Assembly: GCF_001547895.1 (NCBI RefSeq)
Contig: NZ_AP014627.1
Coordinates: forward strand, 1,243,501 to 1,307,500
DNA: 64,000 nt
Reading direction: 5' to 3'
Source of the DNA: Pseudomonas sp. Os17
GTDB taxonomy: Bacteria > Pseudomonadota > Gammaproteobacteria > Pseudomonadales > Pseudomonadaceae
This document shows positions 53,890-62,731 of the stretch, piece after piece. Numbering within the stretch: the first letter of the stretch is position 1; each line of letters begins with the position of its first letter. Below the pieces are notes generated by a model. That model was not told the DNA's origin and did no database searches. It saw only the letters and a list, made by a program, of their open reading frames with translations. The position numbers were made by a program, and so were the translations under genes.

Positions 53890-54720
53890 ATGGACGCGCA
53901 ATCCCTTCGAGCCAACGTTTTCAAGGCCCTGCACGAGCGTGCCGGAGCCTTTGTCATTCCCAATCCCTGGGATGCCGGTTCCGCGAGGATGCTGGTCGGC
54001 CTCGGTTTCGAAGCGCTGGCCACCACCAGCGCGGGCAACGCCTTCTCTCTAGGGCGCCCGGATGCCGAGGGCGCGGTCAGCCTGGAAGACACCTTGAACA
54101 ACGTCCGCGGGATCGTCGACGCCAGCAGCCTGCCGGTGGCGGCGGACCTGGAAAACGGGTTTTCCGACAGCCCTGAAGGCTGCGCCCAGGCGCTGTTGCT
54201 GGCCGCGGCCAGTGGGGTGGTGGGCGGTTCGATCGAGGATGCCAGCGGGCGTGCCGACGAACCCATTTATGACTTCAATCTGGCCGTGGAGCGCATCGAG
54301 GCCTGTGTCGTGGCAGCCCGTAGCCTGCCATTTCCCTTCACCCTGACGGCTCGGGCGGAGAATCTGCTCCACGGTCGTGACGATCTGCCTGACACCATCC
54401 GCCGTTTGCAGGCCTTTGCCGAAGCCGGGGCCGATGTGCTCTATGCACCGGGGTTGCGCAGTGCCGAGGAAATCCTGCAAGTGGTGCGGGCCGTGGCCCC
54501 CAGGCCGGTGAACGTGCTGATGTCCGGCGGCCTCAACCTGAGCGTGGCGCAACTGGCGGAGCTGGGGGTCAAGCGCATCAGCGTCGGTTCCGCCCTGGCT
54601 CGGGCAGCCTATGGCGCCTTCTACCGCGCGGCTGAGGACATTCGCGATCACGGCCGCTTCGATTTTGCCGAGCGGGCGATGCCGTTTAGGCAGATCAATC
54701 AATTGTTCAAGCAGCCATGA
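53890..54720 (+). CDS. Isocitrate lyase/PEP mutase superfamily protein
   Basis: 276 residues. A (beta/alpha)8 fold of the PEP mutase/isocitrate lyase superfamily is readable: VIPNPWDAGSARML, ATTSAGNAFSLGRPD, and the metal-site stretch ADLENGFSD, with GGSIEDASGR. The KKCGH loop of isocitrate and methylisocitrate lyases is missing, so it is not one of those. Other branches include oxaloacetate decarboxylase and carboxy-PEP mutase types; no assignment is possible here. Short A/G-rich ribosome-binding site (GGAGCGAG) precedes the ATG. Confidence 0.85.
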   Translation: MDAQSLRANVFKALHERAGAFVIPNPWDAGSARMLVGLGFEALATTSAGNAFSLGRPDAEGAVSLEDTLNNVRGIVDASSLPVAADLENGFSDSPEGCAQALLLAAASGVVGGSIEDASGRADEPIYDFNLAVERIEACVVAARSLPFPFTLTARAENLLHGRDDLPDTIRRLQAFAEAGADVLYAPGLRSAEEILQVVRAVAPRPVNVLMSGGLNLSVAQLAELGVKRISVGSALARAAYGAFYRAAEDIRDHGRFDFAERAMPFRQINQLFKQP

Positions 54721-54733
54721 ACAGGGGGGGCAT

Positions 54734-55432
54734 GTGCGGAGGCTGAAAGTGTTGGGCGCCGTGTTGCTGTTGTGCGCCCTGTTGTTGCTTGGCATCCGCT
54801 TGGGCTGGTTGCCGGTGGCTGATGCGTGGAACCCCTGGGCGCCGCTGGATGTGCAAGCCAAGCCCAATCTGCTGACCCGTTTCAAGCTGGCGCGGCTGCG
54901 GGACGATCCGCAGCTGTGCGATGAGGTGCTGGGGCGCTCCGGTTTGCGCACCAGTCGCCAACCCGACAGTCGTGGCGATGTCGCCTGTCCGCTGAGCAAT
55001 ACCTTGCGGGTGCAAGGTGGGTCGGTGGCGTTGAGCAGCAGCTTTCTCGCCAGTTGTCCGCTGGCGGTGGCGTTTGCCCTGTACGAGCGCCATGGACTGC
55101 AGCCGGCGGCGCAGGCGGTGTATGGGCAGCGAGTGGCGCGGGTCGATCATCTGGGCAGCTTTGCCTGCCGCAATATGTACAGCCGCGAGAAGGGGGCGCG
55201 CAGTCAGCATGCCAGCGCCAACGCCCTGGATATTGCCGGCTTTCGTTTGAGCGATGGACGCAGTATCAGCGTGCTGCGGGATTGGCCCAAGGACAGCAGT
55301 GAAGGGCGCTTCTTGCGATTGGCCCGGGACGGCGCCTGCGATGCGTTCAATGTGGTGCTGGGGCCGGACTACAACAGCGCGCACCGCAACCATTTCCATC
55401 TGGATGTGGGGCCTTGGTGGGTGTGTCGCTAA
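54734..55432 (+). CDS. Extensin-like family protein (possible M15-type peptidase)
   Basis: 232 residues from the GTG at 54734, with a run of seven G just upstream as ribosome-binding site. A signal anchor (VLGAVLLLCALLLLGIRLGW) precedes a periplasmic extensin-like C-terminal domain. QHASANALDIAGF and HRNHFHLDVG give His, Asp and His in the spacing of peptidase M15/VanY-like metal sites, so a zinc peptidase acting on cell-wall peptides is possible. The activity is inferred. The start codon is uncertain, since an ATG two bases earlier is out of frame. Confidence 0.75.
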   Translation: MRRLKVLGAVLLLCALLLLGIRLGWLPVADAWNPWAPLDVQAKPNLLTRFKLARLRDDPQLCDEVLGRSGLRTSRQPDSRGDVACPLSNTLRVQGGSVALSSSFLASCPLAVAFALYERHGLQPAAQAVYGQRVARVDHLGSFACRNMYSREKGARSQHASANALDIAGFRLSDGRSISVLRDWPKDSSEGRFLRLARDGACDAFNVVLGPDYNSAHRNHFHLDVGPWWVCR

Positions 55433-55440
55433 ACAGCGGC

Positions 55441-56058
55441 TCAGGCGGCGATGCGCAGGTTCTGCAGAATCAGCGGGCGTGCCCAGCCGATGTCGAAATC
55501 CATCTGCCGTTGCTGTTCGATGAGCTCCTCCGGTGGGAACGGTTCGGCCGGCTTGTCCAGCAGATCCAGCTCGAATTCGGCAATCGGCAGGTGCAGCGGG
55601 CGCGGCTCCGGCGCAGGACCTGGAGCAGGCACTGGCTGACCGGCGTTGAGCACGAGCGGCCGTACCCAGCCACTTTCGAAATCCTGCTGGCGTTGCTGGG
55701 CGACGATTTCTTCTGGCGGGAAAGGCGTAGCGGGTTTGTCCAGCAGCTCCATTTCGAATTCGGCAATCGGCAGGAACAGCGGCTCGGGAGGGCGAACTTC
55801 GGTTTCCTGCACGTCGCAGTGGCGCTGATTGACGATCTGCGCCAGCACGTCGCTACCGCCCGCCGGTTCTACCGGCCCATCGACGGCAACCGCCGGCAGC
55901 CCTTCAACGCTCGCGCCATCTCCCCGTTGCTCGGCCAGGGCCTGGGCAAAGAAGTCCTGCCACAGATGGCTGACGCCGCTCAGTGCCTGGGAGTTGCGTA
56001 GGCCATAGTCGCCGTGGCGAGAGATATAACCTATCGATGTGCGTTGAATGTCTGACAT
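55441..56058 (-). CDS. Hypothetical protein with two 45-residue repeats
   Basis: 205 residues from the ATG at 56058. Residues 93-137 and 154-198 are a direct repeat (33 of 45 positions identical by eye) with the pattern LPIAEFE..LLDKPA.PFPPEE, QQRQ.DF..GW.RPL. The first ~45 residues form a separate conserved-looking piece (GYISRHGDYGLRN). A Pro/Ala linker lies between repeats. No signal peptide, no known family. It is convergent with the extensin-like gene and divergent from rsmJ. Confidence 0.7.
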   Translation of the reverse strand: MSDIQRTSIGYISRHGDYGLRNSQALSGVSHLWQDFFAQALAEQRGDGASVEGLPAVAVDGPVEPAGGSDVLAQIVNQRHCDVQETEVRPPEPLFLPIAEFEMELLDKPATPFPPEEIVAQQRQQDFESGWVRPLVLNAGQPVPAPGPAPEPRPLHLPIAEFELDLLDKPAEPFPPEELIEQQRQMDFDIGWARPLILQNLRIAA

Positions 56059-56092
56059 TGCTCTCGGTCGACGCTTGAGCTCTGGCAAAATG

Positions 56093-56120
56093 GCCGATAG
56101 TTCTGTTATCGGCAGTTTTT
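56093..56120. promoter_or_regulatory. Dyad in the divergent rsmJ promoter region
   Basis: GCCGATA (56093-56099) and TATCGGC (56107-56113) form a 7-bp inverted repeat followed by T5, then GCCGAT again at 56121-56126. It could be a regulator site or a small attenuator hairpin in the rsmJ leader. Confidence 0.4.
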
Positions 56121-56152
56121 GCCGATCATTAATTTTTTGAGTGTGGTTTCAG

Positions 56153-56935
56153 ATGAATGAGCAACCCGCGGCCTGCCGCATCCAAGTCGAGGCCCTGGGC
56201 GCTGGCTTCGAGCCCCTGGCGCGGCAATGGGCCGAGCGCCTGGGCCTGCCCTTGCAGATCGACGAGCCGGAGTTCGCGCTGCAGGTCGGTGAGCAGGGCC
56301 TGCAATTGCAGCAGTTGGGGGCGGATGCGCCGGGGCCGGTACGGGTCGACTTCGTCGAAGGCGGCGCAGCCCATCGACGCCTGTACGGCGGCGGCAGCGG
56401 ACAGATGATCGCCAAGGCGGTGGGGGTGGCTCAAGGCGTGCGCCCCCGCGTGCTGGATGCGACGGCGGGGTTGGGCAAGGACGGGTTTGTCCTCGCCACC
56501 CTGGGGTGCGAGATGAGCCTGATCGAACGTCAGCCATTGATTGGCGCGCTATTGGAGGACGGCCTGGCCCGTGCCGCGCTGGACGCCGAAGTGGCGCCGA
56601 TCGTGGCTCGCATGCATTTGCTAAAGGGCAACTCCATCGAACTGATGCGCAACTGGGAAGGCGAGCCGCCTCAAGTGATCTACCTCGATCCGATGTTTCC
56701 CCATCGGGAGAAAAGCGCGCTGGTGAAAAAGGAAATGCGCCTGTTCCGCCCGCTGGTGGGGGACGACAACGATGCGCCGGCGCTGCTGGCGGCGGCCCTG
56801 GCCCTGGCCAGCCATCGGGTGGTGGTCAAGCGCCCGCGCAAGGCCCCGTGCATTGACGGGCCCAAGCCGAGCCACGGGCTGGAGGGCAAGTCCAGCCGCT
56901 ACGACATCTACCCGAAGAAGGCCCTCAAGGCCTGA
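56153..56935 (+). CDS. rsmJ: 16S rRNA m2G1516 methyltransferase RsmJ
   Basis: 260 residues from the ATG at 56153. SAM-binding motif I is [29 protein letters not shown] and the catalytic-type [12 protein letters not shown] complete the pattern of the RsmJ/YhiQ family, which methylates G1516 of 16S rRNA. Start is uncertain between 56153 and a GTG at 56141; neither has a strong ribosome-binding site. Confidence 0.93.
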   Translation: MNEQPAACRIQVEALGAGFEPLARQWAERLGLPLQIDEPEFALQVGEQGLQLQQLGADAPGPVRVDFVEGGAAHRRLYGGGSGQMIAKAVGVAQGVRPRVLDATAGLGKDGFVLATLGCEMSLIERQPLIGALLEDGLARAALDAEVAPIVARMHLLKGNSIELMRNWEGEPPQVIYLDPMFPHREKSALVKKEMRLFRPLVGDDNDAPALLAAALALASHRVVVKRPRKAPCIDGPKPSHGLEGKSSRYDIYPKKALKA

Positions 56936-57016
56936 TCCCCCTAGGGCCCGGCTTGCCGGCGAAGGCTGTCTTAATGGCCCGCTCGCTGGCAGGCCAGGGC
57001 CTGCTCAACCCAGCTG

Positions 57017-57652
57017 CTACGGCCTGTAGGCGCGGATGAACAGCGCCACCACTTCCTGCACGTGCTCTTCCGCCGCGTCGCCCCTCAGCGGCTCGCCGCA
57101 GCCATAGAGCAGGCGGAAGTTCGCCCCGCCCTTGAGCATGCAGAAGAAGTGCTCGGCGGCATTGCGCGGCTTGTCGATGTGCAAGGTGCCCAGCTCATTG
57201 ATTCGCCTCAGCAGCCGTTCCATGCCTTGCAACACGCGTTCTGGGCCGGCTTCGATGAACATCTGCGAGAGCTTGGGATCCTGATTGCCCAGGGCCATGA
57301 TCAGGCGATGCAGGTTCACCGACTCGTCGCTGTTGATCAGTTGGTGAAAGCCTCTGGCGATGTTCAGCAGGACGCTTTCCACCGACGTGTCGGGCGTCAG
57401 TTCGTAGATCAGCGTCGGCAATTGCTCTTCGCACTTGGCCACCACCGCGGCGGTGAACAGGGTCTCCTTGTCATTGAAGTGGCTATACACCGTGAGCTTT
57501 GAAACGCCGGCTTCGGCGGCGACCGCATCCATGCTGGTACTGGCGTAGCCATTGCTCAGAAACAGGTTTTTCGCTGCTTCGAGAATGGCCTGGCGCTTGG
57601 CCAGATCTTTGGGCCTGCCTGGCCCAACGTTTGCGGAAAGATTGTCGGACAT
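57017..57652 (-). CDS. mexL: TetR-family repressor, MexL-like
   Basis: 211 residues. HTH: RQAILEAAKNLFLSNGYASTS, EAGVSKLTVYSHFNDKETLF. The N-terminus (ANVGPGRPKDLAKR) is typical of MexL/NalD-like regulators. It is divergent from the mexJK-like genes, with 93 bases between, as mexL is in P. aeruginosa. It is expected to repress the pump and possibly itself. The symbol rests on synteny and family; the ligand is not known. A likely operator lies in the gap. Confidence 0.8.
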   Translation of the reverse strand: MSDNLSANVGPGRPKDLAKRQAILEAAKNLFLSNGYASTSMDAVAAEAGVSKLTVYSHFNDKETLFTAAVVAKCEEQLPTLIYELTPDTSVESVLLNIARGFHQLINSDESVNLHRLIMALGNQDPKLSQMFIEAGPERVLQGMERLLRRINELGTLHIDKPRNAAEHFFCMLKGGANFRLLYGCGEPLRGDAAEEHVQEVVALFIRAYRP

Positions 57653-57745
57653 TTTTCGCTGTTAATACTGGACTGGTGAGTTTGCTATTAATAACATACC
57701 GGCCAGTATAATTATTCAAAGCACCATTAGCGAAGGGTCGCCGCC
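57653..57745. promoter_or_regulatory. Divergent mexL-mexJ promoter/operator region
   Basis: A 14-bp near-palindrome ATACCGGCCAGTAT (57696-57709, one mismatch pair) overlaps a -10-like TATAAT (57707-57712), with TTGCTA at 57682-57687 as a possible -35 (19-base spacing). A matching half-site ATACTGG is at 57665-57671 in inverted orientation. This is a good candidate for the TetR-protein binding site. Confidence 0.6.
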
Positions 57746-58834
57746 ATGTTCCGCTATGCCTTGCCAGTCAGCCTGGCTTTTTTTCTGTCTGCTTGTGGGC
57801 ACGAAGAGCCCGTTCAAATTGGCATCCGACCGGCCATGGTGGTCCAGCCAGAGCCTTCGGCACGGGCTTCGGACAGTTATCCCGGCGAGGTGCGCGCCCG
57901 TTACGAACCCGAGCTGGCATTCCGCATTGGCGGCAAGGTCAGTCGACGACTGGTTGAGGAAGGCGAGCGGGTCAAGGCCAATCAACCCCTGGCCGAACTC
58001 GACCCGCAGGACGTGCGCCTGCAGCTTGAAGCCACCCGGGCCCAGGTCACGGCGGCCAGCGCCAACCTCAATCTGGTGCGTGCCGAGCGCGATCGCTACA
58101 AGACCCTGCTGGACCGGCAGATGGTCAGCCGCTCCCAGTACGACAATGCCGAAAACCTCTACCGCGCCGGTGAAGCGCGGCTGAAGCAGATCAAGGCCGA
58201 GTTCGACGTGGCCAACAACCAGGCCGGCTATGCCGTGCTGCGTGCGCCGCAGGACGGCGTGGTGGCCAAGCGTGCGGTGGAAGTGGGGCAGGTGGTGGCG
58301 GCCGGGCAGACGGTCTTCACCCTGGCCACCGATGGCGAGCGCGAGGTGCTGATCAGTTTCCCCGAGCAGAATTACGGTCGCTTCAAGGTCGGCCAGCCCG
58401 TGTCGGTCGAGCTCTGGACCCAGCCGGGCCAGCGCTTCGACGGACGTATCCGCGAGCTGTCGCCGGCTGCCGATCCCAAGTCCCGGACCTTCGCCGCGCG
58501 CATTGCCTTCACTGCCGGCAAAGTGCCCGCCGAGCTGGGCCAGAGCGCCCGGGTGTTTATCCAGAACGCCGATGCGCTGTCGCTGTCGGTGCCGTTGTCG
58601 GCCTTGACTGCTGAAGGTGGCGCGACCTTCGTCTGGCGGGTCGATGCCAACAACACCCTGCACAAGACCCCGGTGCGGGTCGGCGCCTTTGGCGAGAAGA
58701 GCGTGCCGGTGCTCGAAGGCTTGAGTGCCAGCGATTGGGTGGTGGCTGCCGGCGTGCATGTGCTCCATGAGGGCTTGCAGGTGCGCCCGGTGGATCGTGA
58801 CAACCGTATGGTTAACCTGGCGGCCAAGGAGTAG
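57746..58834 (+). CDS. mexJ: RND efflux periplasmic adaptor (MexJ-like)
   Basis: 362 residues. A lipoprotein signal (LAFFLSACG, Cys17) is followed by the biotinyl-lipoyl-like part (FRIGGKVSRRLVEEGERV), a helical hairpin (~95-165, RAQVTAASANLNLVRAER), and beta-barrel domains (VLRAPQDGVVAKR). It bridges the RND pump and an outer-membrane channel. It overlaps none of the neighbours; the pump gene starts five bases after its stop. The MexJ name follows the TetR-adaptor-pump arrangement. Confidence 0.88.
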   Translation: MFRYALPVSLAFFLSACGHEEPVQIGIRPAMVVQPEPSARASDSYPGEVRARYEPELAFRIGGKVSRRLVEEGERVKANQPLAELDPQDVRLQLEATRAQVTAASANLNLVRAERDRYKTLLDRQMVSRSQYDNAENLYRAGEARLKQIKAEFDVANNQAGYAVLRAPQDGVVAKRAVEVGQVVAAGQTVFTLATDGEREVLISFPEQNYGRFKVGQPVSVELWTQPGQRFDGRIRELSPAADPKSRTFAARIAFTAGKVPAELGQSARVFIQNADALSLSVPLSALTAEGGATFVWRVDANNTLHKTPVRVGAFGEKSVPVLEGLSASDWVVAAGVHVLHEGLQVRPVDRDNRMVNLAAKE

Positions 58835-58839
58835 TCCCG

Positions 58840-61800
58840 ATGGGTTTCAACCTTTCCGCCTGGGCGTTGCGCAATCGCCAGATCGTCCTGTTCCTGATGC
58901 TGTTGCTGGCCATTGTCGGCGCCTTGTCCTACACCAAGCTGGGTCAGAGCGAAGACCCGCCCTTCACCTTCAAGGCCATGGTGATCCGCACCAACTGGCC
59001 CGGGGCCACGGCCCAGGAAGTGTCGCGCCAGGTCACCGAGCGCATTGAAAAGAAACTGATGGAAACCGGCGAATACGATCGCATCGTTTCCTTCTCCCGC
59101 CCCGGGGAATCCCAGGTGACCTTCATCGCCCGGGACTCGATGCATTCCAACGAGATTCCCGATCTCTGGTACCAGGTACGCAAGAAGATCAGCGATATCC
59201 GCCAGACCTTGCCGCCGGGCATCCAGGGTCCGTTCTTCAACGATGAGTTCGGCACCACCTTCGGCAATATCTATGCGCTGACGGGCAAGGGCTTCGACTA
59301 CGCCGTGCTCAAGGATTACGCCGACCGCATCCAGATCCAGCTGCAACGGGTCAAGGACGTGGGCAAGGTCGACCTGCTGGGCCTGCAGGACGAAAAGATC
59401 TGGATCGAACTGTCCAACGTCAAGCTGGCGACCCTGGGACTGCCGTTGGCGGCGGTGCAGCAGGCGCTGGAGGAGCAGAACGCCGTCTCCACCGCCGGGT
59501 TCTTCGAAACCCCCAGCGAGCGGGTGCAATTGCGGGTATCGGGCAATTTCCAGACGGTGGAGCAGATTCGCAATTTCCCGATCCGGATCGCTGACCGTAC
59601 CTTCCGCATCGGCGATGTGGCGGAGGTGCGCCGGGGGTTCAATGATCCGCCGGCACCACGCATGCGCTTCATGGGCGAAGACGCAATCGGCCTGGCGGTG
59701 GCGATGAAGGAAGGCGGCGACATCCTGGTGCTGGGCAAGGCCCTGGAAGGCGAGTTCTCGCGCCTGCAGAACAGCCTGCCGGCAGGGATGGAGCTGCGCA
59801 AGGTGTCCGACCAGCCGGCGGCAGTGAAGACCGGGGTCGGCGAGTTCGTGCGGGTGCTGGCCGAGGCGCTGATCATTGTGCTGCTGGTGAGCTTCTTCTC
59901 CCTCGGCGTGCGTACCGGGATGGTGGTGGCCCTGGCGATTCCCCTGGTGCTGGCGATGACGTTCGCCACCATGTACTACCTGGGGATCGGTCTGCACAAG
60001 ATCTCCCTCGGTGCTCTGGTGCTGGCCCTGGGGCTGTTGGTGGACGACGCGATCATCGCGGTGGAGATGATGGCGATCAAGATGGAGCAGGGCTTCGACC
60101 GGATCAAGGCCGCCAGCTTTGCCTGGACCAGTACCGCCTTCCCCATGCTCACCGGCACCCTGATCACCGCCGCAGGCTTTTTGCCGATTGCCACGGCCCA
60201 GTCCGGCACCGGCGAGTACACCCGCTCGATCTTTCAGGTGGTGACCATCGCCCTGGTGGCTTCGTGGATCGCCGCCGTGGTGTTCGTCCCCTACCTGGGA
60301 GAGAAGCTCCTCCCGGACCTGGCCAAGATCCATGCCGCCAAGCACGGCGCCGAGTCCAACCCCCACGGTACGCCGTTTTATCAGCGCGTGCGCCGCGTGG
60401 TCGGCTGGTGTGTGGAGCGGCGAAAGACCGTGATCGTCCTGACCATCCTGGCGTTTGTCGGCTCGGTCGTGCTGTTCCGCTTCGTGCCGCAGCAGTTCTT
60501 CCCGGCCTCGGGACGCCTGGAACTGATGGTTGACCTGAAGCTGGCGGAGGGCGCGTCCCTGAGCAATACCGCCGACGAGGTCAAGCGTCTGGAGGCGATG
60601 CTCAAGGATCACCCGGGCATCGATAACTACGTGGCCTATGTGGGCACCGGTTCGCCGCGTTTCTACCTGCCGCTGGACCAGCAACTGCCGGCCACCAGCT
60701 TTGCCCAGTTCGTGGTGCTGGCCAAGTCCATCGAGGAGCGGGAAAGCCTGCGGGGTTGGCTGATCTCCACCCTCAATGAACAGTTCCCGGCCCTGCGCTC
60801 GCGGGTCACGCGGCTGGAAAACGGTCCGCCCGTGGGCTATCCGGTGCAGTTCCGGGTCACCGGCGAGCACATCGAGGAGGTTCGAGCCCTGGCCCGCAAG
60901 GTGGCGGCCAAGGTGCGGGAGAACCCCCATGTGGTCAACGTGCATCTGGACTGGGAGGAGCCGAGCAAGGTGGTTTACCTGAACGTCGATCAGGACCGGG
61001 CCCGGGCCCTGGGCGTCAGCACCGCCAACCTGTCGAAGTTCCTGCAGAGCTCACTGATCGGCTCCACCGTCAGCCAGTACCGCGAGGACAACGAGCTGAT
61101 CGAGATCCTCCTGCGGGGTACCCGGCAGGAGCGCACCGAACTGGCATTGTTGCCGAGCCTGGCGGTGCCTACCGACAACGGCAAGAGCGTGTCGCTGTCC
61201 CAGGTGGCGACCCTGGAGTATGGCTTCGAGGAAGGGGTGATCTGGCACCGCAACCGCCTGCCCAACGTCACGGTACGGGCCGATATCTACGGCAAGGAAC
61301 AGCCGGCGACCCTGGTGCAGCAGATTCTGCCGACCCTGGAGCCGATCCGCGCCGAACTGCCGGATGGCTACCTGCTGGAGGTGGGCGGCACCGTCGAGGA
61401 CTCGGCCCGTGGCCAGAACTCGGTGAAGGCGGGCGTGCCACTGTTCATCGTGGTGGTGCTGACCTTGCTGATGATCCAACTGCGCAGTTTCTCGCGCACG
61501 GCCATGGTGTTTCTCACCGCGCCCCTGGGGCTGATCGGGGTCACCCTGTTCCTGCTGGTGTTCCGCCAGCCGTTCGGCTTCGTGGCCATGCTCGGGACCA
61601 TTGCCCTGTCGGGAATGATCATGCGCAACTCGGTGATCCTGGTGGACCAGATCGAGCAGGACATCAAGGCCGGGCACACGCCCTGGGATGCGATCATCGA
61701 AGCCACGGTACGGCGTTTCCGGCCCATCGTGCTGACGGCCCTGGCGGCGGTGCTGGCGATGATCCCGCTGTCGCGCAGCGTGTTCTTCGGGCCGATGGCG

Positions 61801-61896
61801 GTGGCCATCATGGGCGGGCTGATCGTGGCGACGGCGCTGACCCTGCTGTTCCTGCCGGCACTTTATGCGGCGTGGTTCCGGGTCAAGAAAACCTAG
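58840..61896 (+). CDS. mexK: RND efflux pump inner-membrane transporter (MexK-like)
   Basis: 1018 residues with twelve predicted TM helices. TM4 carries the proton-relay pair in LALGLLVDDAIIAVE. Opening ALRNRQIVLFLMLLLAIVGALS and the PGATAQEVSRQVTERIE region are of the hydrophobe/amphiphile efflux (HAE) type, including the MexK branch. Drug range cannot be read from sequence. No outer-membrane factor gene follows, as for P. aeruginosa MexJK, which borrows OprM or OpmH. Confidence 0.92.
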   Translation: MGFNLSAWALRNRQIVLFLMLLLAIVGALSYTKLGQSEDPPFTFKAMVIRTNWPGATAQEVSRQVTERIEKKLMETGEYDRIVSFSRPGESQVTFIARDSMHSNEIPDLWYQVRKKISDIRQTLPPGIQGPFFNDEFGTTFGNIYALTGKGFDYAVLKDYADRIQIQLQRVKDVGKVDLLGLQDEKIWIELSNVKLATLGLPLAAVQQALEEQNAVSTAGFFETPSERVQLRVSGNFQTVEQIRNFPIRIADRTFRIGDVAEVRRGFNDPPAPRMRFMGEDAIGLAVAMKEGGDILVLGKALEGEFSRLQNSLPAGMELRKVSDQPAAVKTGVGEFVRVLAEALIIVLLVSFFSLGVRTGMVVALAIPLVLAMTFATMYYLGIGLHKISLGALVLALGLLVDDAIIAVEMMAIKMEQGFDRIKAASFAWTSTAFPMLTGTLITAAGFLPIATAQSGTGEYTRSIFQVVTIALVASWIAAVVFVPYLGEKLLPDLAKIHAAKHGAESNPHGTPFYQRVRRVVGWCVERRKTVIVLTILAFVGSVVLFRFVPQQFFPASGRLELMVDLKLAEGASLSNTADEVKRLEAMLKDHPGIDNYVAYVGTGSPRFYLPLDQQLPATSFAQFVVLAKSIEERESLRGWLISTLNEQFPALRSRVTRLENGPPVGYPVQFRVTGEHIEEVRALARKVAAKVRENPHVVNVHLDWEEPSKVVYLNVDQDRARALGVSTANLSKFLQSSLIGSTVSQYREDNELIEILLRGTRQERTELALLPSLAVPTDNGKSVSLSQVATLEYGFEEGVIWHRNRLPNVTVRADIYGKEQPATLVQQILPTLEPIRAELPDGYLLEVGGTVEDSARGQNSVKAGVPLFIVVVLTLLMIQLRSFSRTAMVFLTAPLGLIGVTLFLLVFRQPFGFVAMLGTIALSGMIMRNSVILVDQIEQDIKAGHTPWDAIIEATVRRFRPIVLTALAAVLAMIPLSRSVFFGPMAVAIMGGLIVATALTLLFLPALYAAWFRVKKT

Positions 61897-61922
61897 CAAG
61901 CGCTGCGCAGGGTTGCATCCAG

Positions 61923-62000
61923 CAGGAGCCGGCTTGCCGGCGAAGAGGCCTTGAGGCCGGCGTCTGTCGGCAGACGCCTTCGCCAGCAAGCTGGCTCCTG
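61923..62000. repeat. Inverted REP pair (BIME-like)
   Basis: The arms CAGGAGCCGGCTTGCCGGCG (from 61923) and its near reverse complement (to 62000) enclose a perfect 8-bp hairpin GGCGTCTG-TCGG-CAGACGCC (61959-61978). Located between the convergent mexK and DUF4197 genes, it may also serve as terminator for both. Confidence 0.85.
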
Positions 62001-62017
62001 CAGGTGAGGGGAAGGTC

Positions 62018-62707
62018 TTACAGGGTGCCGAAGACTTTCTTGGCCAGGCTGGTGGCCGCGGCCGCCGGGTTCTGGCGAATGGCTTCTTCCTGCTTGCCGA
62101 TCATTTCGAACAGGCCATTGAGGGCTTGCTCGGTCACGTAGCTTTCGATGTTGGCGCTCTTGGCATCCAGCACACCCAGGGTCGCGGCCTGGCCGGCGAA
62201 GGAGTTGTACTGCTTGGCCAGACCCACCTGGTCGGTGGCTTGCTTGACGATCGGCAGGAACTTGGCGCGGATCTGCTCGCGGCTGCTCTTGTCCAGGTAC
62301 TGGGTGGCAGAGTCCTTGCCTCCGGCGAGAATGCCCTTGGCGTCCGCCACGGTCATTTTCTTCACCGCATCCACCAGCAGCGCCTGGGCTTGCGGCACTG
62401 CCGCTTCAGCGGCCTTGTTCATGCTGGTTTCCAACTGATCGACCTGGTCACCCATGCCGAACTGTTTCATTTTCTTCGCCACTTTGCCGAGGTTGCCCGG
62501 CAGTTCGATGCGCACATCGGGGTTGTTGCTGAAACCGCCAGGGGTCCCCAGCTGTTTCACGGCGATCTGCGCACCTTGGGTCAGGGCGTCCTTGAGGCCG
62601 CCGCTGGCGTCACCCTGGGACAGGTCGCTGAGGGACAGGGCCAGAGCACTGGCGGAGATCATCAGGCCAGCGCACAGGCTGGTGAAGCGGAGCGAAGTAC
62701 GGAGCAT
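62018..62707 (-). CDS. DUF4197 family exported protein
   Basis: 229 residues from the ATG at 62707 (AAGGAAG upstream). A signal peptide (FTSLCAGLMISASALA) is followed by the DUF4197 signature region: LSDLSQGDASGGLKDALTQGAQIAVKQLG in outline, IELPGNLGKVAKKMKQ, and VTEQALNGLFEMIGKQE. All-helical periplasmic protein of unknown role. Twenty-four bases separate it from the YbaY-like gene upstream, so they are probably one unit. Confidence 0.9.
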   Translation of the reverse strand: MLRTSLRFTSLCAGLMISASALALSLSDLSQGDASGGLKDALTQGAQIAVKQLGTPGGFSNNPDVRIELPGNLGKVAKKMKQFGMGDQVDQLETSMNKAAEAAVPQAQALLVDAVKKMTVADAKGILAGGKDSATQYLDKSSREQIRAKFLPIVKQATDQVGLAKQYNSFAGQAATLGVLDAKSANIESYVTEQALNGLFEMIGKQEEAIRQNPAAAATSLAKKVFGTL

Positions 62708-62731
62708 GGCGGCTTCCTTGGACAATGAGAG

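Noticed and set aside
53890..54720. Isocitrate or methylisocitrate lyase
   Set aside because: The KKCGH catalytic loop is absent; only superfamily membership is supported.
58372..60945. 857-codon minus-strand frame opposite mexJ-mexK
   Set aside because: Antisense shadow of the RND pump with its motifs in place on the plus strand.
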